This document shows positions 1 through 8,940 of a DNA stretch of 64,000 nt, one piece after another. A program made the position numbers and the translations under genes. A model generated the notes under the pieces. The model was not told where the DNA came from, ran no database searches, and saw nothing but the letters and a program-made list of their open reading frames with translations. Position 1 is the first letter of the stretch; each line of letters starts with the position of its first letter. The stretch is from Rhizobium sp. ARZ01 (lineage in GTDB: Bacteria; Pseudomonadota; Alphaproteobacteria; Rhizobiales; Rhizobiaceae): assembly GCF_014851675.1 (NCBI RefSeq), contig NZ_JACVAE010000001.1:2046001-2110000 (forward strand), read 5' to 3'.

Positions 1-2
1 CT

Positions 3-1157
3 CTTGCACAACAGAACAACAACCCGCCCGCAGCACCCGCCGCAGCCTGTGGCGGCGACCTCAGCACCTTCCTGCAGGGGGTGAAAGCTGAGGCCGTCGG
101 CAAGGGCGTTCCCGCCGATGTAGTCGATCGGGCACTCGCCGGTGCAAGCATTGATGAGAAGGTTCTCTCGCGGGATCGTGCACAAGGCGTCTTCCGCCAG
201 ACCTTCCTGGAGTTTTCCAAGCGTACGGTGAGCCAGTCGCGCCTCGATATCGGCCGCAAGAAGCTGCAGGAGCTGTCGCACGTTTTCCAGCGCGCCGAGC
301 AGGAGTTTGGCGTTCCGGCCCCGATCATTGCCGCCTTCTGGGCAATGGAAACGGATTTCGGCGCTGTCCAGGGCGACTTCAACACGCGAAATGCTCTCGT
401 CACGCTGGCGCATGACTGTCGCAGGCCCGAGCTGTTCCGGCCACAACTGATCGCGGCAATCGAGATGGTGCAGCACGGCGATCTCGACCCGGCAACCACG
501 ACCGGCGCATGGGCCGGCGAGATCGGACAGGTGCAGATGCTGCCCGAGGACATCATCGCCTTCGGCGTCGATGGCGACGGTGACGGTCACGTCAACGTCA
601 AGCAGAGCGCTGCGGACGCGATTCTGACGGCAGCGAAGTTCATCCAGCACCTGGGTTTCACCAAGGGCCAGCCCTGGATCCAGGAGGTATCACTGCCGGA
701 GAACCTGCCCTGGGAGAAGACCGGTCTGCAGCCCGGCATGACCGCCGGCGACTGGTTCGCACTGGGCGTCACCCCGCGCGACGGCGACACGCGCTTTGGC
801 AACCTCGCTTCGTCGCTGGTGCTGCCGCAGGGACGCAAAGGTCCGGCCTTCATCACCTATCCGAATTTCAACATCTATCTCGAGTGGAACCAGTCGTTCA
901 TCTACACGACCTCGGCGGCCTACTTCGCCACGCGCCTCGGCGGCACCGCACCTTACGAAAAGGGACTGCCGGAGCAAGGCCTCGATGATGGCGGCATGAA
1001 GGCACTGCAGACGCGCCTCGCCGAACTCGGCCATGACGTCGGCAAGATCGACGGCATTCTCGGTTCGGGCACACGGGCGGCTATCCAAAAGGAACAACTG
1101 CGCCTCGGCATGCCGGCAGACGGCTGGGCGACGCCTGCCCTGCTCGGAGCACTCTGA
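3..1157 (+). CDS. lytic murein transglycosylase, MltB type (5' end cut by window edge)
   Basis: This is a periplasmic enzyme that would cleave the MurNAc-GlcNAc bond of peptidoglycan with formation of 1,6-anhydro ends. The frame is open to the left edge, so the true start and most of a signal peptide are missing; the GTG at 81 is internal. The Slt35/MltB-type catalytic Glu lies in the AMETDFG motif (Glu codon at 348-350), followed by the metal-loop-like DGDGDGHVN segment and the GEIGQVQMLPED core. The last 60 residues form a PG_binding_1 domain (MKALQTRLAELGHDVGKIDG), as in many rhizobial lytic transglycosylases. It appears monocistronic, with a strong terminator downstream. The family assignment is secure; the exact paralogue is not. 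Confidence 0.9.
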   Translation, partial: LAQQNNNPPAAPAAACGGDLSTFLQGVKAEAVGKGVPADVVDRALAGASIDEKVLSRDRAQGVFRQTFLEFSKRTVSQSRLDIGRKKLQELSHVFQRAEQEFGVPAPIIAAFWAMETDFGAVQGDFNTRNALVTLAHDCRRPELFRPQLIAAIEMVQHGDLDPATTTGAWAGEIGQVQMLPEDIIAFGVDGDGDGHVNVKQSAADAILTAAKFIQHLGFTKGQPWIQEVSLPENLPWEKTGLQPGMTAGDWFALGVTPRDGDTRFGNLASSLVLPQGRKGPAFITYPNFNIYLEWNQSFIYTTSAAYFATRLGGTAPYEKGLPEQGLDDGGMKALQTRLAELGHDVGKIDGILGSGTRAAIQKEQLRLGMPADGWATPALLGAL

Positions 1158-1217
1158 CCAGCCACGCCAAACCGGCTCCGCCGGCTTGGCTGCCACCCGA
1201 TTATTGCCCCACATCCA

Positions 1218-1249
1218 GCGCCGCGGGATTTCCGCGGCGCATTCTTTTT
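1218..1249 (+). terminator. Rho-independent terminator after the transglycosylase
   Basis: A perfect 9-bp G+C-rich stem (GCGCCGCGG paired with CCGCGGCGC, 5-nt loop) is followed at once by a T-rich run, ATTCTTTTT. A second, weaker inverted repeat (GCCAAaCCGG/CCGGcTTGGC) lies just upstream at 1166-1190. Confidence 0.8.
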
Positions 1250-1433
1250 GACGAACGCGCGCCATGCAACGCAGGGGACTGGCGTTGCGCCACAGTTTCA
1301 AACATGATCGCGCCGACTATCGCCACGCCGGAATCGGGTGGCAGACCAATGCTTTGAACGCTACCTCACATACCAGACGTAACGCGCACCGACAAAACGA
1401 CATCGGTGCACACGGCAAGCAGAAGGTGACGAA

Positions 1434-2387
1434 ATGGATCAGCCCGCCAGCCTCAGCTCGGCCTATGCGATGACGGCCAAAACATGGTCCATGCTGTTCC
1501 TGCTCGGCTTGATCTGGGGCGGTTCGTTCTTTTTTGCCCGCGTCGCCGTCCAGCACATTCCGCCAATTACGCTCGTTTTTCTGCGGACCAGCATCGCGGC
1601 GATCGCGCTCCATATCTACCTTGCTGGACGCTTCGACCTGTATGCGACACTGCAGCGGCGCTGGCGCGAGTTCCTCGCGCTGGGACTGATCAACAATGTT
1701 CTCCCACATATCCTCATCTTCACAGGGCAGACCCAGATCGGTGCGGGACTGGCAGCGATCCTGAACGCGACAACGCCGATCTTTACAATCCTCATCGCCA
1801 ACCGGCTGACCACGGACGAGAAGATGACGCCGCCCAAGATTGTCGGCTGCCTGATCGGTCTCCTCGGCACGGCCGTCCTGATCGGTCCCCGGGCACTCGC
1901 TCCCTTTACCGGCGAGAGCGACGGGCCGCCGCTTTGGGCGCTGCTACTGCCAATTGGGGCTGCGATCTCCTACGGCTTCGCCGCGACATACGGCAAGCGG
2001 TTCCGTGGGGTCCCTGCCCCCGTCACTGCGGCTGGCCAGTTGACCGCCTCCACTCTCGTTCTCCTGCCGTTGGCCACCGTTGTCGACCACCCGTGGAACC
2101 TGCCGATACCGCCGCTTGGCGTGGTGTTGTCCGTGCTGGCACTGGCCCTCGTTTCCACCGCCTACGCCTATATTCTCTTCTTCAGGATCATGGCCGTAGC
2201 CGGGGCGACCAACACCTCGCTCGTTACCCTGCTCGTACCACCAAGCGCAATCATCGCCGGAATGCTCTTTCTCGGCGAATGGCTGACTTTGCCGGGCGCC
2301 GCGGGGATCATACTCGTGCTCTTGGGGCTGATCGTCCTTGACGGGCGCGCACTGAAGCGGCTGGCCCCATCGGGCCGTTCAGGATGA
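1434..2387 (+). CDS. EamA/DMT-family transporter
   Basis: This is an inner-membrane protein of 317 residues with about ten hydrophobic helices arranged as two EamA repeats, the usual size and layout for the drug/metabolite transporter superfamily. The first repeat carries the typical LGLIWGGSFFFARVAV opening and the second ends in FLGEWLTLPGAAG. The likely role is export or facilitated movement of a small metabolite or amino acid; the substrate cannot be told. An internal ATG at 1467 (MTAKTW) is an alternative start that would remove a polar N-terminus. It is separated from the gene upstream by a terminator and from the gene downstream by 240 bp, so it is probably transcribed alone. Confidence 0.85.
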   Translation: MDQPASLSSAYAMTAKTWSMLFLLGLIWGGSFFFARVAVQHIPPITLVFLRTSIAAIALHIYLAGRFDLYATLQRRWREFLALGLINNVLPHILIFTGQTQIGAGLAAILNATTPIFTILIANRLTTDEKMTPPKIVGCLIGLLGTAVLIGPRALAPFTGESDGPPLWALLLPIGAAISYGFAATYGKRFRGVPAPVTAAGQLTASTLVLLPLATVVDHPWNLPIPPLGVVLSVLALALVSTAYAYILFFRIMAVAGATNTSLVTLLVPPSAIIAGMLFLGEWLTLPGAAGIILVLLGLIVLDGRALKRLAPSGRSG

Positions 2388-2628
2388 CGAGTGGTGATCT
2401 TGCATGCTTGATTCGCATGCCCCGCTGACGATCAGACCGCTCACGCACCTTAACCGCCGTGAAGGTTTTGTGAATTTTTTCTAAATGGAAATTCGGAAGA
2501 AAGAACAGTTATTTAGACCTGTGGAAAAAGTGTGACGAAGGCAGTGATGCCGCGATGCAACACACAAAAGACTTTTCAAGCCGATTTTTTCCACCTTATT
2601 ATGGCCACGCAACGCAAGGAGGTAAGCC

Positions 2629-2706
2629 ATGGGACTCACACATTCCTTGAATGTTCTGATGATCGGTGCAGCGTTCCTCTTCGTCGCCACCATGATTTTC
2701 ATCTGA
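2629..2706 (+). CDS. 25-residue single-pass membrane microprotein
   Basis: The frame MGLTHSLNVLMIGAAFLFVA continues with TMIFI and a TGA stop. It follows a near-perfect Shine-Dalgarno sequence (AAGGAGG, 2616-2622) at 6-nt spacing, far better than most sites in this window. Almost the whole product is one hydrophobic helix. The gene has its own 5' region and is followed after 60 bp by a strong terminator, so it looks like an independent small transcription unit. I recognise no family. Bacterial peptides of this design often bind and tune a membrane protein or act in envelope stress; that is inference only. Confidence 0.7.
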   Translation: MGLTHSLNVLMIGAAFLFVATMIFI

Positions 2707-2769
2707 GCGGCGGCAGCGTAGTCCAAAAGGACAAAAAGCGCAGAGAAGACCATTTTCAACTTGTTCAAG

Positions 2770-2804
2770 AAAACGCATGACGCCCTTGGGGTCATGCGTT
2801 TTTA
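2770..2804. terminator. bidirectional terminator between the microprotein and metF
   Basis: A 12-bp perfect stem, AAAACGCATGAC paired with GTCATGCGTTTT, encloses a 9-nt loop that can extend the pairing. The arms supply a T run on both strands, so the hairpin can end the microprotein transcript rightward and the sahR-metF transcript leftward. Confidence 0.85.
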
Positions 2805-2881
2805 CGTGGCGCCGGGTACCACTCACAGGAGCTAGGCGATTCCGCAAAGCGCTGCATCGACCTCGGTCCCTGTTCAGCCGA

Positions 2882-3799
2882 TCAAGCCGCAGCGCCTGCG
2901 GCCTTGGGCCGCTCTGCGTTCTCCTGGCGCTTGAACCCGACTTGATCAAGCACTGACGATACGAGCGCCGACCGGTTCATCGTATAAAAGTGGAACTCGT
3001 CGATGCCGAGCCCAATCAGCCCTTCCACCTGCCGAGCAGCAAGTTCGGCAGCGACCATGGCACGGTCATCAGGCCGGCCATCCAGCGGCTCGAGGCGATC
3101 GGCAAGCCATTGCGGGACCGTTGCGCCGCACAGCCCCGAGAATTTCTGAACCTGAGCCAAATTGTGGACCGGCAGGATGCCGGGCACGATTGGGATATCG
3201 ATCCCGGCAGCACGGACGCGCTCAAGGTAACGTTCATAGAGCACATTGTCGAAGAAGAACTGGGTGAGCGCCCGCGTTGCACCGGCGTCAACCTTGCGCT
3301 TTAGCATGTCGATGTCAGCGGAAACATCCAGGCTTTCCGGGTGTTTTTCCGGATAGGCCGAGACCGACACTTCGAAGTCGTCGATCGCCCGAAGTCCGGC
3401 AGTCAGTTCGGCGGCATTGGCATAGCCGCCCGGATGCGGCTGGTAGGCTGCCCCGAGTCCGCTGGCAGGATCGCCGCGCAACGCCACGAAATGACGGACA
3501 CCAACGGCCCGGAACTCCTCGACAACCGCGTTCACTTCTTCCTTCGTCGCGCCGACGCAGGTCAGGTGGGCAGCGGCGGAAAGCGGCGTGTCGCTGATGA
3601 TGCGGTCCACGGCGGCGAGCGTCGGAGCCCGCGTGGAGCCGCCCGCACCGTAAGTCACCGAAACGAAGTCAGGCGCGTACGGGGTAAGCGCGGTGATTGT
3701 CTCCCAGAGTTGGCGATCAGCCTCCTCGTTTCTGGGAGGGAAGAACTCGAAGGAGAGTCGGAGGGCGTGGCGCCGGCGCGCGGTGTGTCCAATCGTCAT
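2882..3799 (-). CDS. metF: methylenetetrahydrofolate reductase
   Basis: This cytosolic flavoprotein of 305 residues reduces 5,10-methylene-THF to 5-methyl-THF for methionine synthase. The N-terminus has the family signature LSFEFFPPRN with the conserved Glu, followed by VSVTYGAGGSTR, which is typical of the MTHFR barrel, and AHLTCVGATKEEV. The frame runs further upstream, but the ATG at 3799 has a GGAGG site 7 nt before it and follows the stop of the upstream regulator by one base, so translation is probably coupled. Being second in an operon with a SahR-type regulator places it under control of the methyl cycle. Confidence 0.95.
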   Translation of the reverse strand: MTIGHTARRRHALRLSFEFFPPRNEEADRQLWETITALTPYAPDFVSVTYGAGGSTRAPTLAAVDRIISDTPLSAAAHLTCVGATKEEVNAVVEEFRAVGVRHFVALRGDPASGLGAAYQPHPGGYANAAELTAGLRAIDDFEVSVSAYPEKHPESLDVSADIDMLKRKVDAGATRALTQFFFDNVLYERYLERVRAAGIDIPIVPGILPVHNLAQVQKFSGLCGATVPQWLADRLEPLDGRPDDRAMVAAELAARQVEGLIGLGIDEFHFYTMNRSALVSSVLDQVGFKRQENAERPKAAGAAA

Positions 3800-3800
3800 G

Positions 3801-4814
3801 TCAGTTCCTCCGGCCGATGGCAATGAGCGGTTCGGCGCCATTGGCGCCCTCTGCGGGTCTCTGGTCGCGCGCCAGCCAAATGGTGACAGTCAGTGCTTCC
3901 GGGCCGCCATCGGCGGGCTTGAGATCGATGGCCTGTTCGAGCGACAGACCTGCCTGTTCCAGCCACTCCTGGACGATCTGGTGGGAAAAACCCAGGCGCA
4001 GATGAGCGTGCTCGTCGCGCAAATGTTCTATGCCGTGCGGTGCCAGATCGATGATCACCAGCCGGCCGCCCGGTCGGAGCATGCGCGCCGCCTCGGCGAT
4101 GGCCGCGTCCGGTTCGTCGAGAAAATGAAGCACCTGATGGATTGTAACTACATCGAACTCGTCGCGTTCGAGCGGCAGGTTGAAGATGTCGCCGTGGCGG
4201 ATCGAGGCCTTGGTTATGCCGGCGCGATCCAGGTTGGCGCGGGCAACCGCCAGCATGTCACGGCTGGCATCGACGCCGACACCACGCCGGTAGAGCCCCT
4301 CGAACAGTTGCAGAATACGGCCGGTGCCGGTCCCAAGGTCGAGGAATGCGTCGACCGGCTGCTCACCGATCAGCCCGAGGAGCGCTGCCTCGACCTCCGC
4401 CTCGCTCACATGAAGGCGCCGCAATTCGTCCCATTCAGCGGCATTCCGGCTGAAATAGGCCTGCGCCTTTTCCGCCCGCGCCTTCTTCAAGACGGCAAGG
4501 CGCTCAGCGTCCCGGTCCAGGACCGGATCGGTCTCGTCGATCCGATCGAGCAGCAGGCGGGCCAGCGAAACGGCAGCCCCCTCATGCCTGAGGCGGAAAT
4601 AGGCCCAAGCCCCCTCCTGATAGCGCTCGATCAGCGCCGCCTCTGCAAGTAGCTTGAGATGCCGGGAGATGCGCGGCTGTGATTGTCCAAGGATGTCGGT
4701 GAGATCCGTCACCGTCAGATCGCCGCGCGATAGCAGCGCCAGAAGCCGCAGGCGGGTCGACTCGCCTGCCGTCTTCAAAACCTCTACAGTGTCGTCCAGC
4801 CCAAGCTTCGCCAC
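3801..4814 (-). CDS. sahR: SahR-type regulator: ArsR HTH fused to SAM-methyltransferase-like domain
   Basis: Residues 1-85 form an ArsR winged helix (recognition region QSQPRISRHLKLLAE). Residues 130-320 form a class I methyltransferase-like domain with the SAM motif FLDLGTGTGR at 158-166. This fusion next to metF is the architecture of SahR, an S-adenosylhomocysteine-responsive repressor of methionine-cycle genes in Proteobacteria. There the methylase-like domain senses SAH instead of catalysing methylation. An upstream TTG is possible, but the GTG at 4814 has a GAGG site and matches where ArsR proteins begin. A perfect palindrome 21 bp before the start supports autoregulation. That it senses SAH here is inferred from family. 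Confidence 0.85.
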   Translation of the reverse strand: MAKLGLDDTVEVLKTAGESTRLRLLALLSRGDLTVTDLTDILGQSQPRISRHLKLLAEAALIERYQEGAWAYFRLRHEGAAVSLARLLLDRIDETDPVLDRDAERLAVLKKARAEKAQAYFSRNAAEWDELRRLHVSEAEVEAALLGLIGEQPVDAFLDLGTGTGRILQLFEGLYRRGVGVDASRDMLAVARANLDRAGITKASIRHGDIFNLPLERDEFDVVTIHQVLHFLDEPDAAIAEAARMLRPGGRLVIIDLAPHGIEHLRDEHAHLRLGFSHQIVQEWLEQAGLSLEQAIDLKPADGGPEALTVTIWLARDQRPAEGANGAEPLIAIGRRN

Positions 4815-4835
4815 GCCCCACCTCAAACCAATCAA

Positions 4836-4857
4836 GACATAAAGATATCTTTATGTC
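4836..4857. promoter_or_regulatory. 22-bp perfect palindromic operator (candidate SahR site)
   Basis: The half-site GACATAAAGAT is followed directly by its exact reverse complement, ATCTTTATGTC, with no spacer. The dyad ends 21 bp before the chosen GTG of sahR, where a bound repressor would block initiation of sahR-metF. An A+T-rich, two-fold symmetric site fits an ArsR-type dimer. Confidence 0.8.
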
Positions 4858-5130
4858 ACGTTTCATCGGAGCGCAAGTCGCAATCTGCTAAAGCTGGATT
4901 CTGTCAGCGCTTCTCGTAGCGATAGAGCGCGACGTGAGACGGCTCGCGGGTTGACTGCGATTCGACGGCGAAGAACGGGCCGCCCCCTTTGCCGCAGCAC
5001 GCTCTGCAGTTCGATTTGTCCTGCCAACCGTGCCGTACGTTTCCAAAATGTGAGCCAGCCAACAACGAGACACGCACCGGCCAAACGCGATCGCTCTTAG
5101 CACCGACCATTCACAGCCGAAAATAACAAA

Positions 5131-5154
5131 GCCGCCACGCTCGAGCATGGCGGC
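5131..5154 (-). terminator. terminator of ettA
   Basis: The stem GCCGCCA/TGGCGGC encloses the self-complementary GCTCGAGC. Read leftward it is followed by a T-rich stretch (TTTGTTATTTTC), 40 bp beyond the ettA stop. Confidence 0.75.
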
Positions 5155-5195
5155 CTCATTAGGTCTACGCCGCAACAGCGACCGCGTTAGAAGCC

Positions 5196-6845
5196 TCAGC
5201 GCGTCAGACGCTTGTAGGTGACGCGCTTCGGGTTGACCGAATCCGGGCCGAGGCGGCGGATCTTGTCCTGCTCGTAGTCTTCGAAGTTACCCTCGAACCA
5301 TTCCACATGGCTGTCGCCCTCAAACGCCAGAATATGGGTCGCAAGACGGTCGAGGAACATGCGGTCGTGGCTGATGATCACCGCGCAGCCGGCAAAACTC
5401 TCGAGCGCATCCTCGAGCGCTGCCAGCGTTTCGGTATCGAGGTCGTTGGTCGGCTCGTCGAGCAGGATCACGTTGCCGCCGGACTTCAGCATCTTGGCCA
5501 GGTGAACGCGGTTGCGCTGGCCGCCCGAGAGCGTGCCGACCTTTTGCTGCTGGTCGCCGCCCTTGAAGTTGAACGCGCCGCAATAGGCACGCGAATTGAC
5601 TTCATGCTTGCCGAGCTTGATCACGTCGTTGCCGCCGGAAATCTCTTCCCAGACCGTCTTGTTGCCGGCGAGCGCGTCCCGGCTCTGGTCGACATAGCCG
5701 AGGTCCACCGTCTCACCGACGCGAATTTCGCCGCTATCAGGCTTCTCCTGGCCGGTGATCATCCGAAACAGCGTCGTCTTGCCGGCGCCGTTCGGGCCGA
5801 TGACACCAACAATACCGCCGGGCGGAAGCTTGAAGGTAAGGTTCTCGATCAGCACGCGGTCGCCATACGACTTGGTCAGGTTCTCGGCCTCGATCACGAC
5901 GTTGCCGAGACGTTCACCGACCGGGATCACGATCTGGGCGTCACCGGGGCGACGATCCTCCGCCGCCTTGACCAGTTCGTCGTAGGCGCGGATACGGGCC
6001 TTCGACTTCGCCTGCCGGGCCTTCGGACTGGAGGCGATCCATTCCTGTTCACGGGAGAGCGCCTTCTGGCGCGTTGCCTCTTCGCGACCTTCCTGCTGCA
6101 TTCGCTTGGCCTTGGCCTGGAGATAGGCCGAATAGTTGCCTTCGTAGGGAATGCCGCGGCCGCGGTCGAGCTCGAGGATCCAGCCGGTGACGTTGTCGAG
6201 GAAGTAGCGGTCGTGGGTGATCATCAGGACAGCACCCGGATACTCGCGCAGATGCTTTTCCAGCCAGGCAATCGTCTCGGCGTCGAGATGGTTCGTCGGC
6301 TCGTCGAGCAGCAGCAGGTCGGGCTGCGACAGCAGCAGTTTGCAGAGCGCAACGCGGCGCTTCTCACCGCCCGACAGGTTGGCGACATCCGCATCGCCCG
6401 GCGGGCAGCGCAGCGCGTCCATCGCCATTTCGACCTGGCTCTCAAGGTCCCAAAGGTTCTGGCTGTCGATGATGTCCTGGAGCTTGGCGCCTTCTTCGGC
6501 CGTTTCGTCCGAATAGTTCATCATCAGTTCGTTGTAACGGTCGAGGATCGCCTTCTTGGGAGCGACGCCTTCCATCACGTTCTCCAGCACGTTCTTTGCC
6601 GGATCGAGTTGCGGCTCCTGCGGCAGGTAGCCGACGGTCGCGCCTTCAGCCACCCATGCCTCGCCGGTATACTCGTTGTCGAGACCGGCCATGATCCTGA
6701 GGACGGTCGACTTACCGGCACCGTTGGGACCGAGAATGCCGATCTTCGCGTCCGGGTAGAAGGAGAGGTGAATGTTCTCCAGAACCTTCTTGTTACCGTA
6801 GGCCTTGTTTAGCCCTGCCATGTGGTAGATGAACTGTCGTGCCAT
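5196..6845 (-). CDS. ettA: energy-dependent translational throttle protein EttA (ABC-F)
   Basis: This soluble ABC-F ATPase of 549 residues binds the ribosomal E site and links translation to the ATP/ADP ratio. Two nucleotide-binding domains are visible, each with a Walker A (GPNGAGKST near residue 40 and GPNGAGKTT near 350), a signature motif ([12 protein letters not shown] and [12 protein letters not shown]) and a Walker B ([12 protein letters not shown] and [12 protein letters not shown]). The linker between them is charged, as in the P-site tRNA interaction motif. Six codons upstream are also open, but starting at MARQFIYHM (6845) matches EttA proteins in length and sequence. No membrane segment is present, so it is not a transporter. 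It appears monocistronic. Confidence 0.95.
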   Translation of the reverse strand: MARQFIYHMAGLNKAYGNKKVLENIHLSFYPDAKIGILGPNGAGKSTVLRIMAGLDNEYTGEAWVAEGATVGYLPQEPQLDPAKNVLENVMEGVAPKKAILDRYNELMMNYSDETAEEGAKLQDIIDSQNLWDLESQVEMAMDALRCPPGDADVANLSGGEKRRVALCKLLLSQPDLLLLDEPTNHLDAETIAWLEKHLREYPGAVLMITHDRYFLDNVTGWILELDRGRGIPYEGNYSAYLQAKAKRMQQEGREEATRQKALSREQEWIASSPKARQAKSKARIRAYDELVKAAEDRRPGDAQIVIPVGERLGNVVIEAENLTKSYGDRVLIENLTFKLPPGGIVGVIGPNGAGKTTLFRMITGQEKPDSGEIRVGETVDLGYVDQSRDALAGNKTVWEEISGGNDVIKLGKHEVNSRAYCGAFNFKGGDQQQKVGTLSGGQRNRVHLAKMLKSGGNVILLDEPTNDLDTETLAALEDALESFAGCAVIISHDRMFLDRLATHILAFEGDSHVEWFEGNFEDYEQDKIRRLGPDSVNPKRVTYKRLTR

Positions 6846-7039
6846 TACGCGCCTGCTCCGCATTCAAAAGAGATTTGCCCGCTATGTAGGCGAAATCCCC
6901 CGCAGCGGCAATGCGGCGACATGCAGTCGACTGGATTTGCCCTGATACCGTCAGATAGTTCGGTCCACAGGAACTGGCCGATCTAGTGTATGAAGCAGGC
7001 CCGACCGGGTGAAGCACACTCTCCGCCTGGCCGACTAGG

Positions 7040-7801
7040 TCAGTCAGCCATCTGCACCAATAAACCGCCGTCACACTTGGACTTGGTGGCCGAAGCGCCA
7101 CGAATGAGGCCGGCGAGTTCCCCTTCGTCCGCCGACAGCCCAATGGTCAGGCCGGTGATAATCTTCTCACCGTCGATATTCCGGCAGCGCAACCGCACGC
7201 GCTCGCCGGCCCCCGGACCGAACGCCGCATCAAAAGCGGCCGCAATCTCGTCTTTCGTCACCACCTTGCCCGCCTTCGCATCGAAGAGCGCTCCCACCGC
7301 AGAGGCGTTGACGGCATCCAGCATCTCAAGCGACCGCACGTAGTAGTCCTCCGCCGTCGCTGCATGGCAGGTGCCGTTCATCAGCCACTGGTGGCGGTCG
7401 AGCCCGGATGCGACGCCGGGCATGGCCACGGAAAGCCGCGTGGCCGTCTCCTCGGAAAGCACCAGTTGCGGCAGATCCGTCCATTTGTTCGAGCGGTCCC
7501 GCTTTTTCAGTTCGGCGTCGATACCGCAGTAGCTTTTCTTCACCTGCCACAGCCCGTGCAACGCCAGACCTGTGGGCTCATGAGCACCCTCCGGCCACTG
7601 TGCGCATTCCGGCATCTTTGGTTTCCTCAGACAGAACCCCGGTTGCCAGGTTAGCGCCAGCACGTGCCGGGTCTTGGCCTTTCCGCCATCGCCATCCTCA
7701 GGTTCATCCGCAAGCGTCACCGCAGAGACAGGTACCGCCAGCGTCAGAAGAAAGAGAAGCATTGCAGTCATTATCCGACGTATGGACCTCAGCATCGTCA
7801 T
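7040..7801 (-). CDS. secreted RNase T2-family protein with altered catalytic motif
   Basis: A signal peptide (residues 1-27, cleavage near VSA) precedes a 225-residue RNase T2 fold. CAS1 is recognisable as LHGLWQ with its His at residue 82. CAS2 reads HQWLMNGTCH at 137-146, whereas catalytic members carry HEWxKHGTC, so the acid Glu is Gln and the second His is Asn. Paired Cys residues typical of the fold are kept. It could be an inactive RNA-binding relative, a low-activity enzyme, or use a different general acid such as His146. Export to the periplasm is predicted. Neighbours are unrelated and it appears to stand alone. Confidence 0.8.
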   Translation of the reverse strand: MTMLRSIRRIMTAMLLFLLTLAVPVSAVTLADEPEDGDGGKAKTRHVLALTWQPGFCLRKPKMPECAQWPEGAHEPTGLALHGLWQVKKSYCGIDAELKKRDRSNKWTDLPQLVLSEETATRLSVAMPGVASGLDRHQWLMNGTCHAATAEDYYVRSLEMLDAVNASAVGALFDAKAGKVVTKDEIAAAFDAAFGPGAGERVRLRCRNIDGEKIITGLTIGLSADEGELAGLIRGASATKSKCDGGLLVQMAD

Positions 7802-7984
7802 GGTGCATCCCCAAACAAGAACAAAGCACGAACATTAAGCAATATGCGCGAGAAGATTGCAACCACAAATTTTAGGAGAGTTATGGGGGCGGTTGGCCGC
7901 TGCGTCGTTACGAAGCGCAATTGCATTTCGCCGCAAAATCCATTTGATGGTCGCTATCCAATCTCGCTCTCCCCCTGGAGTGAC

Positions 7985-8914
7985 ATGTTCTGTACAACCT
8001 TGCATCTGCAAAGTCCGACGGGCGCCAGGCTCGCCTATCACCACGAAACTGCGCGCGGTCATGGCAAGGGCATAGTCCTGATCAGCCACGGGCTTGCAGA
8101 ACATTCGCTTCGCTACCGGGCCTTTGCCGAGCGTCTGGCGTCCGAGGGATTCCACGTCTACGCGCACGATCATCGCGGTCACGGCGAGACAACGGCACCG
8201 GATGCGCCGATCGGGCGCTTCGCGCAACGCGATGGGGTGCAGCAGGCACTCCGCGACATGCTTGCGATGTGCGAGCTGGCCACTGCCAATCATCCGGGTT
8301 CACCGGTCATCCAGTTCGGCCATTCGATGGGCGGGCTCCTTGCGCTTTCGTTCGCGCAAGCCCATTCGGGAAAGATCGACGGGCTTGCCGTCTGGAATTC
8401 CAACTTCAATCCTGGCCCCGCCGGTCGCGCCGCGCAGGCCATACTTCTGGCCGAACGGATGCTGAAGGGATCGGACGTGCCGAGCGGTCTTTTGCCGAAG
8501 CTCACTTTCGGCGCCTGGGCCAAGGCCGTAGCGGATCGTCGCACGGATTTCGATTGGCTCTCCCACGATGCCGCGGAAGTCGACAAGTATGTCGGCGATC
8601 CCCTGTGCGGCTTCGACGCCAGTGTCTCGCTCTGGATCGACATCTTTGCCATGACTTACGCCGCGGCGAACACGAGGGCGATCGTGCGTTTGCCAAAGGC
8701 ACTGCCCGTCCATCTCGCCGGTGGAGACGAGGACCCGGCAACCGACTTTGGCCGCTCGGTGGCCTGGCTCGGACGCAGGTTGGAGAAGGCAGGACTTGCC
8801 GATGTAACCTGCCTCATCCATCGCGGATTGCGTCACGAAACCCTGCTGGAGCGGCGGGATCTGCGAGAAATGCCGATTGCCAATTTCGCCGACTGGTGCC
8901 AAAGGGTCGCATAG
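7985..8914 (+). CDS. alpha/beta hydrolase, monoacylglycerol lipase/lysophospholipase type
   Basis: This cytosolic hydrolase of 309 residues belongs to the Hydrolase_4 family. The nucleophile elbow is FGHSMGG with Ser114. The oxyanion and early strand motifs are LISHGLAEHS and HDHRGHGET. The Asp lies in the GGDEDPATDFG segment and the His in HRGLRHETL, the position seen in bacterial monoglyceride lipases. The open frame extends about 320 bp upstream, but the ATG at 7985 has a GGAG site 6 nt before it and gives the normal N-terminus, so the extension is not used. The likely substrates are monoacylglycerols or lysophospholipids. The EamA gene follows after 26 bp and is probably co-transcribed. 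Confidence 0.85.
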   Translation: MFCTTLHLQSPTGARLAYHHETARGHGKGIVLISHGLAEHSLRYRAFAERLASEGFHVYAHDHRGHGETTAPDAPIGRFAQRDGVQQALRDMLAMCELATANHPGSPVIQFGHSMGGLLALSFAQAHSGKIDGLAVWNSNFNPGPAGRAAQAILLAERMLKGSDVPSGLLPKLTFGAWAKAVADRRTDFDWLSHDAAEVDKYVGDPLCGFDASVSLWIDIFAMTYAAANTRAIVRLPKALPVHLAGGDEDPATDFGRSVAWLGRRLEKAGLADVTCLIHRGLRHETLLERRDLREMPIANFADWCQRVA

Positions 8915-8940
8915 ACTGATCGCCAAACCGGTAAAGCCAA

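Larger units (their letters stand above)
4815..5195. other. 381-bp intergenic region between sahR and ettA
   Basis: The right-hand end of the stretch (near 4860 downward) carries the sahR promoter and operator, and 5131-5154 is the ettA terminator. Between them several short leftward frames are open, including one (4904-5110) with two Cys residues and a plausible C-terminus, but none has a convincing ribosome-binding site. I see no further gene I can support. Confidence 0.5.

Noticed and set aside
4904..5110. Leftward 68-codon frame with Cys residues between sahR and ettA
   Set aside because: No good ribosome-binding site, no recognised family, and it lies in a region with several overlapping open frames.
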